Shown: positions 43,855 to 51,619 of the stretch, piece by piece
Numbering within the stretch: the first letter of the stretch is position 1
Layout of the letters: each line of letters starts with the position of its first letter
IMG/VR virus record: IMGVR_UViG_3300045733_000287
Location: 1-56,426 of that record
Reading direction: 5' to 3' (one strand)
Origin: a virus
Length of the DNA: 56,426 bases
Notes under the pieces: model-generated
Seen by the model: only the letters and a program-made list of their open reading frames with translations
Told to the model about the DNA's origin: nothing
Database searches by the model: none
Translations under genes and position numbers: made by a program

Positions 43855-44055
43855 TTATTTGGGAGTATTTCTGAAGTTTAAATAAATAATTTTCTTGTTA
43901 AAAAGAATCAATTCAAAATACTTGTATTTAAAGCAATTTCGCCACCAGAATAATAAATAATCTTTGTGATAAATTAATATGTCGAAAGAAGTGTCCGTTT
44001 TTTCAACCTGTAATAATAACCACCTATTTTCAATATATTTACAAAAGTCTTTCAT
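43855..44055 (-). CDS. Small aromatic-rich protein
   Basis: 66 residues, rich in Tyr, Phe, Trp and Lys. Not recognised. Confidence 0.45.
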   Translation of the reverse strand: MKDFCKYIENRWLLLQVEKTDTSFDILIYHKDYLLFWWRNCFKYKYFELILFNKKIIYLNFRNTPK

Positions 44056-44088
44056 CTTCTTCTGTTATTGGTTATTATTTTAATGTTT

Positions 44089-44259
44089 TTATGATCTTAT
44101 ATCCCTTATCTTCAAGAGATTTCCTCCATATTCTTTTTCCAATTCAAGAGAACAATTTAAGAGAGATGAATCTTGCCATAAAAACTCCTGAACTTTTCTT
44201 GCTCCAATAATAGCCTCGGAAATTATTTGTTCTTCTTTTGTATAGTCAATTGTTTTCAT
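44089..44259 (-). CDS. Small protein with the AACCGAATAAC leader
   Basis: 56 residues, begins MKTIDYTKEEQIISEAII. Its start is preceded by the AAAACCGAATAAC leader shared by two other genes, which supports the start choice. No domain recognised. Confidence 0.5.
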   Translation of the reverse strand: MKTIDYTKEEQIISEAIIGARKVQEFLWQDSSLLNCSLELEKEYGGNLLKIRDIRS

Positions 44260-44272
44260 GTTATTCGGTTTT
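44260..44272 (-). promoter_or_regulatory. Shared start-leader motif, copy 1
   Basis: AAAACCGAATAAC immediately before the ATG at 44259. The same block precedes the starts at 46896 and 50308. Confidence 0.6.
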
Positions 44273-44558
44273 AAATTTCATCAGGAACGTCACCTACAAA
44301 GAATCGTATTACCCTCTCAACTTCTTCAAGGTTTTTGATATAAATACGTCCTTTGATAGTTTGTTCTTTATCAACCCTGATCATCTGAACTAAATGTGTT
44401 TCACAATCCCAATCCAGATATATTCTCTTTGTAAGGTTTCGGGTTACTAAAAACCAATCAAAACCGTTCTGTTTGAAAAATATATTATCTGATTCATCAC
44501 TTCTTTTGAATCCCAAATCAATGACATCCTGATAATTAATCTTTTCTTGTACTTCCAT
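44271..44558 (-). CDS. Small protein next to the PAPS-reductase-like gene
   Basis: 95 residues, mixed alpha/beta, with a DLGFKRSDESDNIFFK segment. It overlaps the end of the PAPS-reductase-like gene by 23 bases. Not recognised. Confidence 0.55.
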   Translation of the reverse strand: MEVQEKINYQDVIDLGFKRSDESDNIFFKQNGFDWFLVTRNLTKRIYLDWDCETHLVQMIRVDKEQTIKGRIYIKNLEEVERVIRFFVGDVPDEI

Positions 44559-45435
44559 TTGTCAAAATATTATAAGGGTTTATAACATCAAAAGGAAACA
44601 TTTTTTTAATAACCGTTTCGTAATCAATTTGAAATAACTTCTGACTTTTATGGTTTGCAATTGATAATTCACTGATCCACCAATAAAATGCCTCATAAGG
44701 ATTATTGAAATGTTTGCCAATACTCCCCCCCCCAGTTTTTCCTGCAATAATATTTTTATCTATTGCCTTAATGGTCGTGTAAACGAATCGTGGATACATT
44801 TTATATTCCTTAATTCTTTGTGCTTGTCTGCCTAAAGGACATCCAATACAACCTAACCGATGGAAACCTTTATCATAAAAATCTGGATAAATCAGTTTGT
44901 TTTTATGAATGTACGCCCAAATATCTTTAGTCGTCCAGTTCATTATTGGATAAGCATGAATTTTATCTTTAATCCTTGTGTCGCATGCCTCGGGTTCTTT
45001 TAATGCAAGCAACCGCCTCCCTCTGGCAGATATTCTATTGGATTTGCCTCGTCTAGAATATCGTATTTCTTCTTCTTTGCTTTCATCTATTCGGAGTCCT
45101 TCAAATGTTTTTGCACCTTTTCCGACATATTCTTTAAGATGCTGACAACAAAATCTATGTTGACGTGTTGGTAGTCCATATTTTTCAATCAACTCCCAAA
45201 ATGAATATATTGGTTGCATTATAGTTACTTCTGGAAAATTATTCCTGATAAATCCTATATGTCCGGGTGGATCAATAGTTGTGTTTTGATATGAATAGGA
45301 AAAATCAAGTCCTGACCTTTTGGCTAAATGCAATAGAACAATACTATCTTTCCCGCCAGAAAACTGAACAATATTTTCACGCCTATCATCATACAGACTG
45401 ATCATTGTTTTCAAACTTTGTTTTTCCAAATCCAT
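44536..45435 (-). CDS. PAPS-reductase-family (PP-loop) protein
   Basis: 299 residues with the PP-loop SGGKDS (26-31) and Cys pairs CC (96-97) and CxxC (196-199), as in the Fe-S group of the PAPS reductase / DndC-like family. Members act on sulfur or nucleotide activation; the phage versions lack a proven substrate. A second, different member occurs in haplotype B (54532-55365). A run of nine G (44725-44733) lies in the coding sequence. An enzymatic role in nucleotide or DNA modification is possible. Confidence 0.75.
   Translation of the reverse strand: MDLEKQSLKTMISLYDDRRENIVQFSGGKDSIVLLHLAKRSGLDFSYSYQNTTIDPPGHIGFIRNNFPEVTIMQPIYSFWELIEKYGLPTRQHRFCCQHLKEYVGKGAKTFEGLRIDESKEEEIRYSRRGKSNRISARGRRLLALKEPEACDTRIKDKIHAYPIMNWTTKDIWAYIHKNKLIYPDFYDKGFHRLGCIGCPLGRQAQRIKEYKMYPRFVYTTIKAIDKNIIAGKTGGGSIGKHFNNPYEAFYWWISELSIANHKSQKLFQIDYETVIKKMFPFDVINPYNILTNGSTRKD
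44725..44733. repeat. Nine-base G homopolymer in the PAPS-reductase-like gene
   Basis: Nine C on the plus strand (G on the coding strand) encode Gly residues near 233-237. Such tracts slip during replication and could switch the gene on and off by frameshift. Confidence 0.9.
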
Positions 45436-45437
45436 AC

Positions 45438-45626
45438 CTATTGCCTATTAAATATATCTTCAAGTTTGCATCTGTCAACTTCAATCCCATTCTCCACGCT
45501 CACAACTTCTGAAGTACCGGGATACCATGATAATATCTCATGCTTCACCTTATTGAACTTCTTAAAGTCTTTTGGTAACTTCCATTCATCAGTGCCGGAG
45601 TCGGTATGTATGTGTAAAATAATCAC
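45438..45626 (-). CDS. Small protein with probable GTG start
   Basis: 62 residues beginning (M)IILHIHTDSGTDEW. No ATG is available near the front; GTG is used. Not recognised. It starts before the PAPS-reductase-like gene by a few bases. Confidence 0.45.
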   Translation of the reverse strand: MIILHIHTDSGTDEWKLPKDFKKFNKVKHEILSWYPGTSEVVSVENGIEVDRCKLEDIFNRQ

Positions 45627-45675
45627 GGTTGTAATTTCTACAATGTTTTTCTATTAAATTATGACATTTATCATA

Positions 45676-45876
45676 TTATCTATATTCCAAAAATATAACA
45701 GTCCCATTATGCAATATCCTTTCTTTACCCTTTTTAGTTACATGTGTTTTAGTCACACGTCCATCAGATAAAGATATTATATCATCATAGCCAAATACGC
45801 TATTTAAACTACTCACCTGAACCAAAGCATCCTGAGGATACTTCGATAATTTCTTAATTAATTCTTTATTTTTCAT
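45676..45876 (-). CDS. MKN-LIKKL family small protein, copy 2
   Basis: 66 residues; MKNKELIKKLSKYPQDALV matches the start of the 42514-42747 protein. Its ATG overlaps the stop of the upstream gene (ATGA). Not otherwise recognised. Confidence 0.55.
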   Translation of the reverse strand: MKNKELIKKLSKYPQDALVQVSSLNSVFGYDDIISLSDGRVTKTHVTKKGKERILHNGTVIFLEYR

Positions 45877-46052
45877 ATCTTACTTTCATAAAAAGCGAAT
45901 ACCTCATCTATCGTATATTCCCGGTCGTACTTTTCGCCCTTGATATAACTGATCTTTGGCTTTGTCTTATCAGTCCCGTTGTACTTAGTTTGAAACGGAC
46001 ATTTCGGATCGTCAGTCCACTCAATAAAGGCTTTTGTCTGGGGGTCAATCAT
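45873..46052 (-). CDS. Small basic protein, 59 residues
   Basis: Begins MIDPQTKAFIEWTDD. It overlaps the methyltransferase stop by 8 bases and the next gene by ATGA. Not recognised. Confidence 0.5.
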   Translation of the reverse strand: MIDPQTKAFIEWTDDPKCPFQTKYNGTDKTKPKISYIKGEKYDREYTIDEVFAFYESKI

Positions 46053-46575
46053 TTGTAAATAGTGTTTTTATTTTCTTTTCAACCGTAACAATCGTATCGT
46101 TATGACTTCCGCCGTGAGCTACTAATAATATTTCTATTATCTCAAAACCTCTGACTTTGCCAATTCCTGAACTATTCCAGCCAAATGACATAACAATACC
46201 GTCCGGTTTTACAACCCGGGATATTTCATTTATCTGTTTTGTTCTCCAACTTGATTGAGTAGTTTCCATTACAACCGGAATGCCTACATTTTTATAACAC
46301 TCCGATACCTGACGAAGCGAGTAAGGCGGATCGTAAAAAACAAAATCAATTGATTCAGTTTTAAATTGCTTTAGAAATTCGACCGCATCCATTGAATAAT
46401 CGCATTTCATTTCAGGATTAAGATCGTTAGTAATTTTTGCAAGTCTGGATTTGTTCGCAAATGGATCTATACTTTCAAGTTTGGAGTTGAAATATTTATG
46501 AATTAATTTAGCAATACATTTTATCTCAAATGTATTTGAATTAGGCATTTCCCAAACTCTGTTAAATATTATCAT
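46045..46575 (-). CDS. DNA methyltransferase-like protein (DPPY)
   Basis: 176 residues from the ATG at 46575, which overlaps the stop of the small gene upstream; a longer frame begins at 46617. The YDPPYS motif is at 81-86, and IDPFANKSRLA near 36-46 resembles a weak AdoMet motif I. Order I then IV fits a gamma/alpha-type fold shortened at the N-terminus. Many phages encode such proteins next to primase modules. Activity is unproven. Confidence 0.65.
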   Translation of the reverse strand: MIIFNRVWEMPNSNTFEIKCIAKLIHKYFNSKLESIDPFANKSRLAKITNDLNPEMKCDYSMDAVEFLKQFKTESIDFVFYDPPYSLRQVSECYKNVGIPVVMETTQSSWRTKQINEISRVVKPDGIVMSFGWNSSGIGKVRGFEIIEILLVAHGGSHNDTIVTVEKKIKTLFTND

Positions 46576-46678
46576 AAAATTGATATTGTTCTTTTGGAAA
46601 TGCACTATGTACTCCATTAATATAATTAGTGCATTCTCTAATTGTCTCCGTTTGCTTATTTCTGATCTTGTCGCTCAT
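46562..46678 (-). CDS. Very small protein, 38 residues
   Basis: Begins MSDKIRNKQTETIREC; its start overlaps the preceding gene's stop (ATGA at 46675-46678) and its stop overlaps the methyltransferase start. Support is the packing only. Confidence 0.45.
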   Translation of the reverse strand: MSDKIRNKQTETIRECTNYINGVHSAFPKEQYQFYDNI

Positions 46679-46896
46679 GGCTTTACTACATTTCGTTTTA
46701 TTTCTGTTGGTTTAATTCTCCCCATCATTTGTTCAATGATTTCCAGTCTGCAAAATTCACAAATGCCAAGTAAGTCAGGAAGTGTAAATCCTTCATTAGT
46801 GCGGTTCATTGATGATGTTAAATCAGTATAGGTAATGACTTCAATAGTCCATTTCTTTTTACTGAAAACTTTTTTATCTTCTGTTTTTCTTTTCAT
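46675..46896 (-). CDS. Small basic protein
   Basis: 73 residues from the ATG at 46896, chosen because the AAAACCGAATAAC leader lies directly before it. It has a CEFC pair. Not recognised. Confidence 0.55.
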   Translation of the reverse strand: MKRKTEDKKVFSKKKWTIEVITYTDLTSSMNRTNEGFTLPDLLGICEFCRLEIIEQMMGRIKPTEIKRNVVKP

Positions 46897-46909
46897 GTTA
46901 TTCGGTTTT
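46897..46909 (-). promoter_or_regulatory. Shared start-leader motif, copy 2
   Basis: AAAACCGAATAAC before the ATG at 46896, identical to the motif at 44260-44272. Confidence 0.6.
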
Positions 46910-46920
46910 AAGTAATTCAA

Positions 46921-47076
46921 TTATTTTTCAATAAATGGTTTAACATCTGGCTTAAAATCAGAGCAAGCCTTCGTACAAACACATGCAATTCGTCTGGGAT
47001 GATTGCAAGTAATAAAAGGATCATAAGCATCAAACCATTTACAGTCTTCTTTTTCTCTCCTTTTAGCCTTTTTCAT
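46921..47076 (-). CDS. Small Cys-rich protein, 51 residues
   Basis: Begins MKKAKRREKEDCKWFD and has cysteines at 12, 24, 32, 34 and 38; could bind a metal. Not recognised. Confidence 0.5.
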   Translation of the reverse strand: MKKAKRREKEDCKWFDAYDPFITCNHPRRIACVCTKACSDFKPDVKPFIEK

Positions 47077-47095
47077 ATCTCATGTATTAAATAAC

Positions 47096-47836
47096 TCATT
47101 CAACCTGATGTATTTTGTATCCACTATACGGCTGATTTGTGCAGCTCATAACATCCTCAAAGGGTGAGTTTAATCTCTTTGCAAAAGGCAATTTGACCGG
47201 CTCTTTGCCTATCAATAGCGACTTTGTTTCCTTTGTGATCTTCTCAGGCTTACTGATATTTATACTGAATAGCTTATTATACTCCGCTTTTACTTCATGG
47301 ACATTATCAACAACATAAAGCCCGTGCATGACAGTCGCATGATCTTTGCCTACTAAATTACCGATCTCCTGTAGTGATGCTTTGGTGAATAGCTTTGCAC
47401 GTTTGAAATAAAAGAATCGTGCCGTGACGATCTCGCGCTTGCGTGTTTTCATCTTTAAAACATCAATAGGAATTCCGGTTATGCCCGAAACCTCTTCCAG
47501 AACACTCTGCGGGTCGGCATATTTAGACCTGCTGATTGTTTCGATCCTGATCTCTTTTATGAACTGGAACCCGTTCTCATCCCTTACGTAAAACTCATTA
47601 ACAAAGTCATACATGAGTTGCGTTACGCCGAAATCAACAAACAGGTATAAGACATCAACGCATTTGATTACCTTGTCTGAGAACTTCTGCAGATCAATAT
47701 CCTGGTAGTCCTGCCATGCTGTTGAGTGAATACAGGTGTAGCCATTTGACTTAACCCTGTTGGCGCAAAGTGAAAAATAAACCGAAGGGTTAATATTCCT
47801 GTCAATCGGTGCGATTAGTATTAAGGCTGTTTTCAT
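47096..47836 (-). CDS. Nucleotide-binding-fold protein fused to a DnaA domain IV
   Basis: 246 residues. The first 85 residues resemble the nucleoside-deoxyribosyltransferase-like DUF4406 fold (ALILIAPIDRNINPSVYF ... CVDVLYLFVDFGVTQ). Residues about 112-190 match the DNA-binding domain IV of DnaA: VLEEVSGITGIPIDVLKMKTRKREIVTARFF-type helices and KDHATVMHGLYVV in the place of the DnaA signature. Domain III ATPase is absent. It may bind DnaA-box-like sites in the phage or host origin. It overlaps the upstream gene by 4 bases. Confidence 0.65.
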   Translation of the reverse strand: MKTALILIAPIDRNINPSVYFSLCANRVKSNGYTCIHSTAWQDYQDIDLQKFSDKVIKCVDVLYLFVDFGVTQLMYDFVNEFYVRDENGFQFIKEIRIETISRSKYADPQSVLEEVSGITGIPIDVLKMKTRKREIVTARFFYFKRAKLFTKASLQEIGNLVGKDHATVMHGLYVVDNVHEVKAEYNKLFSINISKPEKITKETKSLLIGKEPVKLPFAKRLNSPFEDVMSCTNQPYSGYKIHQVE

Positions 47837-48024
47837 AATAATCTTTTTAACAGTTCAATCTGTTTGATGATATCGTTTTTACGGACAATACATTTACACA
47901 TCTCCGGTGCGTTCTTATATGTCGTATATAACAACTTCTCTGCTTCAGTTTTATCTAAGTCGGCTTTTAACAGGATTATTGCTATCTCAATCCTTTTGCG
48001 GAGTGCTGATTTGAATAGTCTCAT
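47833..48024 (-). CDS. Small helical protein
   Basis: 63 residues, basic, three predicted helices. Overlaps both neighbours by ATGA. Not recognised. Confidence 0.5.
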   Translation of the reverse strand: MRLFKSALRKRIEIAIILLKADLDKTEAEKLLYTTYKNAPEMCKCIVRKNDIIKQIELLKRLL

Positions 48025-48440
48025 AAAATTGCTTTTACTTTTTGCCAGTAGTGATTATGCTTACTTTTACCATTCCAAACGATTGCGCCTGTTTTAAGAT
48101 CATTTGCCGGGTTATAGAAGTTCATGACAATCCAATACATCTGAATGCTTTTCGTTGAATCTAAGGCATCCGTTAACGTAAACGATTTGATTATTCCCTG
48201 TAACTTCAATATCCTGTTCACTTCGTTCAACATTACCGGCCTGATCTGAAGTAACCCCATAGCCTGTTCACCGAAATTCACCCGTAAAGGGTTGCCGCCT
48301 GATTCAACCTGGATTATCGCATTGAGTAGCCTTTGATCTTTTAACGGTTCTCTGTCCGCAATATAGATCACCGGGTTGGGTGGAGCTGTTAAACATTGGA
48401 AGTACAGGGTTAGAATTATAATTGTTATCATTTTCTTCAT
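48021..48440 (-). CDS. Lytic transglycosylase-like protein
   Basis: 139 residues. A signal-peptide or membrane-like N-terminus (MKKMITIIILTLYFQCL) is followed by AIIQVESGGNP and GEQAMGLLQIRP, the E-S-G and GLLQI pattern of SLT-type transglycosylases (catalytic Glu in VES). These cut glycan strands of peptidoglycan. Its place in the replication operon, far from the lysis block, suggests a role in entry or an early cell-wall step rather than final lysis. Confidence 0.75.
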   Translation of the reverse strand: MKKMITIIILTLYFQCLTAPPNPVIYIADREPLKDQRLLNAIIQVESGGNPLRVNFGEQAMGLLQIRPVMLNEVNRILKLQGIIKSFTLTDALDSTKSIQMYWIVMNFYNPANDLKTGAIVWNGKSKHNHYWQKVKAIL

Positions 48441-48468
48441 TACGGTTGTTTAAGTGAATAAATTCAAA

Positions 48469-48840
48469 TTAACTATTTGCATATTTTAGCAATATATCAG
48501 CATGGCACGGCTTATTTAAAGGACACCAGCAGGATAGATTCGCACCTTTTAAATCTTTTATATCGAGTTTGGCAAAATGATCTGACCAATACTGAAGATC
48601 CTTATTGTAAAATTGAGTTCCGATAAGTATCTTTTCAAATAAATAAATAACATCATCCAAATCACCAACATTATAGAAAACCCACGGACTTAATATTTTC
48701 CTGCGGTAGCTTGCATCAATATAAATGCAATCCCCATTTAATCTTATAGGATTCCCCCATTTTGTCGGACGGCCTACATAAATAGTTCCAAGTGGCTGGG
48801 TGTAATCCTTTGTCCGTTTTCGCTGAATTCTTTTTGCCAT
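48469..48840 (-). CDS. DUF4326-family protein
   Basis: 123 residues with YVGRPTKWGNP near the start and LKGANLSCWCPLNKPCHADIL at the end, the DUF4326 pattern (conserved CWC and CHAD). The family is common in phages; its biochemical role is not known. Confidence 0.75.
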   Translation of the reverse strand: MAKRIQRKRTKDYTQPLGTIYVGRPTKWGNPIRLNGDCIYIDASYRRKILSPWVFYNVGDLDDVIYLFEKILIGTQFYNKDLQYWSDHFAKLDIKDLKGANLSCWCPLNKPCHADILLKYANS

Positions 48841-48865
48841 TATTTCATTTTAGATTTGGTAAATA

Positions 48866-49051
48866 CTAATCTAACCAGGTATCTAAAACCTGTATTGTTT
48901 GTTTATACTGAAATATCTTTGGTTCCAGATTTCCTTTATGTGTTTCATGTAATTCTTTTGTGATTTGTCCTACTTTAAATGACTCAAAAGATTTATGTAG
49001 AGCTTTCTCATACCTTCGGAGTTGTTCGTTTAAAAGTTCTTTCGGAGTCAT
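48866..49051 (-). CDS. Small helical protein
   Basis: 61 residues, two charged helices. Its start overlaps the preceding stop (ATGA). Not recognised. Confidence 0.5.
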   Translation of the reverse strand: MTPKELLNEQLRRYEKALHKSFESFKVGQITKELHETHKGNLEPKIFQYKQTIQVLDTWLD

Positions 49052-49215
49052 TTCGCATATATTAAGTAAACAACTAAAATCAGGAGAGGAATTAATACCA
49101 CAAACCCCGCTTTTAACACGACTTTAATCTCGTTTTTCGTTTCAGTGTTATTGATGATATTTTCATCTTCATAAATGCCACAACACAAATCCGGTGTTCT
49201 TTCTTCTGTTTTCAT
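49048..49215 (-). CDS. Small membrane protein, 55 residues
   Basis: N-terminal 30 residues polar (MKTEERTPDLCCGIYEDEN), then one membrane helix (AGFVVLIPLLILVVYLIY). ATGA overlaps on both sides. Confidence 0.55.
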   Translation of the reverse strand: MKTEERTPDLCCGIYEDENIINNTETKNEIKVVLKAGFVVLIPLLILVVYLIYAK

Positions 49216-49364
49216 TTTACTATCAGATTAATCAAATTCATAAAAAAACTTGTCAGTCCCCATGTAACCAGTCCGAGAACAATCGTTATTAAAATCATTA
49301 AGGCAATCGGTTTGCCGGTGTATTGATTCGTCTCCATGTCGAGGGGTTCGTTAGTGAGTTGCAT
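49212..49364 (-). CDS. Small membrane protein, 50 residues
   Basis: One or two hydrophobic stretches (ALMILITIVLGLVTWGL, FFMNLINLIV). Stop overlaps the next ATG. With 49048-49215 it forms a pair of short membrane proteins after the repeat-protein gene. Confidence 0.55.
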   Translation of the reverse strand: MQLTNEPLDMETNQYTGKPIALMILITIVLGLVTWGLTSFFMNLINLIVK

Positions 49365-49369
49365 ATTGT

Positions 49370-50308
49370 TTATTTTGACTTGTTGAAAAACTCACTAAAA
49401 GACTTATTTCCATATTCCCCTTTTGTTACTTTTATCATTTCAACAATAGTGTATTTCTTCTGCTTATTCTTAAGTCTGTTTGATACGAAGTCTTTTGTAC
49501 CGAATGAACAGGCTCCGGTAATTACTCTGTAACACATTATCGCATCCTCGAAAGAAAGAGAGTCAGTAAGTTTTAAGTGCTTATAATCATCTTTTGTCCT
49601 GTTGCTGATCTTGAACATCAAATCGGACTTTGCTTCTTTTAATGTCTCTCCGTGCGACCACTTGCCATTACCATCAGTAACTAAATAAAAAATCTCTTTT
49701 TCTCCGATTTTGCGCACATGGTAAACATTGCCTCTGTGACTTATTACTTCTGTGAAAATTCCGTCAGCCAATAAGTATTTCCCGTCCTGCCATGATAATA
49801 AATATCCGCTTGGTAATTTTTTGTAAGTGGCTTTCAATTGGCTACTCAGGTAAAGAGAGCCGCCAACGGTAGGGTTGAATCCTTCAGGGATGCTTGTCAG
49901 TCTCCTCAGGTAAAGAGAGCCGCCAACGGTAGGGTTGAATCCTTCAGGGATGCTTGTCAGGCTACTCAGGTCAAGAGAGCCGCCAACGGTAGGGTTGAAT
50001 CCTTCAGGGATGCTTGTCAGGCTACTCAGGTCAAGAGAGCCGCCAACGGTAGGGTTGAATCCTTCAGGGATGCTTGTCAGGCTCCTCAGGTAAAGAGAGC
50101 CGCCAACGGTAGGGTTGAATCCTTCAGGGATGCTTGTCAGTCTCCTCAGGTAAAGAGAGCCGCCAACGGTAGGGTTGAAGCCCTCAGGGATTGATGTCAG
50201 TCTCCTCAGGTAAAGAGAGCCGCCAACTTTTTCTTTGCCGTAAAATTGAGCGATTGTGATATTTGCTCTACTGCAAAAATCTTTAATTAATTGTGTTGCT
50301 TTTTTCAT
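49370..50308 (-). CDS. Repeat protein with seven GGSLYLRxLTSIPEGFNPTV units
   Basis: 312 residues. The N-terminus (1-30) is followed by about seven 20-residue leucine-rich-like repeats and a globular C-terminal domain with ADGIFTEVISHRGNVYHVRK and ITGACSFGTKDF, a form seen in phage proteins of unknown role. The repeats are almost identical in DNA, so the array is recent. Leader motif AAAACCGAATAAT precedes the ATG. Repeat surfaces of this type usually bind proteins. Confidence 0.7.
   Translation of the reverse strand: MKKATQLIKDFCSRANITIAQFYGKEKVGGSLYLRRLTSIPEGFNPTVGGSLYLRRLTSIPEGFNPTVGGSLYLRSLTSIPEGFNPTVGGSLDLSSLTSIPEGFNPTVGGSLDLSSLTSIPEGFNPTVGGSLYLRRLTSIPEGFNPTVGGSLYLSSQLKATYKKLPSGYLLSWQDGKYLLADGIFTEVISHRGNVYHVRKIGEKEIFYLVTDGNGKWSHGETLKEAKSDLMFKISNRTKDDYKHLKLTDSLSFEDAIMCYRVITGACSFGTKDFVSNRLKNKQKKYTIVEMIKVTKGEYGNKSFSEFFNKSK
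49845..50227. repeat. 60-bp tandem repeat array
   Basis: Six full 60-bp units plus a partial one, each differing by a few bases. The unit encodes the 20-residue repeat of the 49370-50308 protein. Length variation by slippage or recombination is expected. Confidence 0.95.
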
Positions 50309-50322
50309 ATTATTCGGTTTTT
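50309..50322 (-). promoter_or_regulatory. Shared start-leader motif, copy 3
   Basis: AAAAACCGAATAAT before the ATG at 50308; the last base differs from the other two copies. Confidence 0.55.
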
Positions 50323-50325
50323 AGA

Positions 50326-51009
50326 TTATTTTAAAAGTCGTGAAAGGTTAGTTTTACGGTCTATAACTGTGAATTTTTGAAGTTCATTAATCAGTGCCAG
50401 AAGTTTCTCTTTTGAGGGTTCGGGTAAATGATGACCTTTCGAGTCGGCTCCGATGTTAACACTAACGGGATTAGCCATTTTTATCAGTGTTACTAATTCG
50501 CTCAAATCGAAGTCCATGATCGGTTCCAGCGTAACTTGCTTGGAAAATTCAGAGATACAATTCATGGCATAAGACCTCTGGTCAGGACGGGGTGTATTTC
50601 CCATTTGTGGATATATACGATTAGTTTCAATAGTCGTGCAGAGAATTGATTTTGCCGGAAACTCTTTTATAACCGGGATGAACCGTTCGGGATTCTTTGT
50701 CTGGAATAAGTAAGTATTATCAAACTTTTTGCAGTGGTTAAAAACCTCATGAATCCAATGTTCCGGAATGCAGTGTTGAAACAAATCATTCTGAGCGACT
50801 ACAAAATAAGTATTTCCCTTACCTAGATTCTTTGATAATGCGTTGTAATCTAATCTCAATGGCCCGGAATACTTCACCCTTATTGTTTCCATTCTTTTCT
50901 TCCAGCTATGAGTCGAACAGTAAGTGCATTTATGAGAACACTCTCCCCCTAATGGGTTCCATGTTTTGAATCCCGGGTACATATTGCCGTTTGAATTATT
51001 TTGTTTCAT
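50326..51009 (-). CDS. Radical SAM family protein
   Basis: 227 residues with CSHKCTYC (Cx3Cx2C) after TWNPLGGE, the iron-sulfur cluster ligand set of radical SAM enzymes and the start of the phage Gp37/Gp68-like (DUF5131) family. The fold continues with a LFQTKNPERF block. The substrate is unknown. It lies between the primase module and the repeat protein. Confidence 0.75.
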   Translation of the reverse strand: MKQNNSNGNMYPGFKTWNPLGGECSHKCTYCSTHSWKKRMETIRVKYSGPLRLDYNALSKNLGKGNTYFVVAQNDLFQHCIPEHWIHEVFNHCKKFDNTYLFQTKNPERFIPVIKEFPAKSILCTTIETNRIYPQMGNTPRPDQRSYAMNCISEFSKQVTLEPIMDFDLSELVTLIKMANPVSVNIGADSKGHHLPEPSKEKLLALINELQKFTVIDRKTNLSRLLK

Positions 51010-51239
51010 AATATCACGTATATTGATTTTGCTTTATCCACACTCTTAAATTTTACTTTCCCTTCACTGCGAAGCTCCCGGCATTTACGGAGTACCGTAT
51101 CAGGAAACACTTGCGGACGGTTAATTACTCTTGCTACCGTTGCAGTTAATCCTAATGTTGAGAAGCGATGACCCGGATACATTTCTACAAGCAACTCCTC
51201 AACGGCAGATCTTACTGATTGTTTCCCTTTTGGCTTCAT
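51006..51239 (-). CDS. Winged-helix small DNA-binding protein
   Basis: 77 residues, with TATVARVINRPQVFPDTVLRKCREL as a helix-turn-helix and GKVKFKSVDKAKSIYVIL as a wing. Overlaps both neighbours by 4 bases. Confidence 0.55.
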   Translation of the reverse strand: MKPKGKQSVRSAVEELLVEMYPGHRFSTLGLTATVARVINRPQVFPDTVLRKCRELRSEGKVKFKSVDKAKSIYVIL

Positions 51240-51619
51240 GATATTGATTTGATTAAATTTTCTTCTTCATATTCAAATAGGCTGACAACATAACATTCCA
51301 TAGTTTCAATTCTTTCGGGTTTACAGGTTTGGCTGAGAATAAAGTCAGCGGAGATTTCAAATACAGTCAGGTCCGTATAATTTCGATAACACCACTCCTG
51401 AATTCTTCCGTATTTTTCACCCGTCAAAGGATGTGCATGAACCACTTCATAAATGCACTCTATCACTCCATTTTTATAACAAGCAACATCAGGGACAAAT
51501 ATCATTTTGCCCTCAAAACAAAACGGCTTTTCAACCTCGCCATTAACCCATGATGCGAGTATCTTTACTGCGCTCTCATGATAGCCTGATTCGTTTTTCT
51601 TAAAACGGGGCTTCATCAT
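51236..51619 (-). CDS. PD-(D/E)XK-like (CoiA-like) nuclease candidate
   Basis: About 127 residues from the ATG at 51619 (51637 and 51616 are alternatives). The order His (HESAVKILASW), Asp (VPDVACYKNG) and Glu (IYEVVHAHPLTGEK) fits a CoiA-like restriction-type nuclease fold, a weak but reasonable match. It overlaps the primase-helicase stop by about 20 bases. Confidence 0.5.
   Translation of the reverse strand: MMKPRFKKNESGYHESAVKILASWVNGEVEKPFCFEGKMIFVPDVACYKNGVIECIYEVVHAHPLTGEKYGRIQEWCYRNYTDLTVFEISADFILSQTCKPERIETMECYVVSLFEYEEENLIKSIS

Noticed and set aside
49838-50194. Plus-strand 118-residue repeat ORF
   Set aside because: It is the antisense shadow of the 60-bp repeat array; the minus-strand frame has the leader motif and the conserved C-terminal domain.
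49845-50227. CRISPR array
   Set aside because: The 60-bp units are contiguous without spacers and encode protein repeats.
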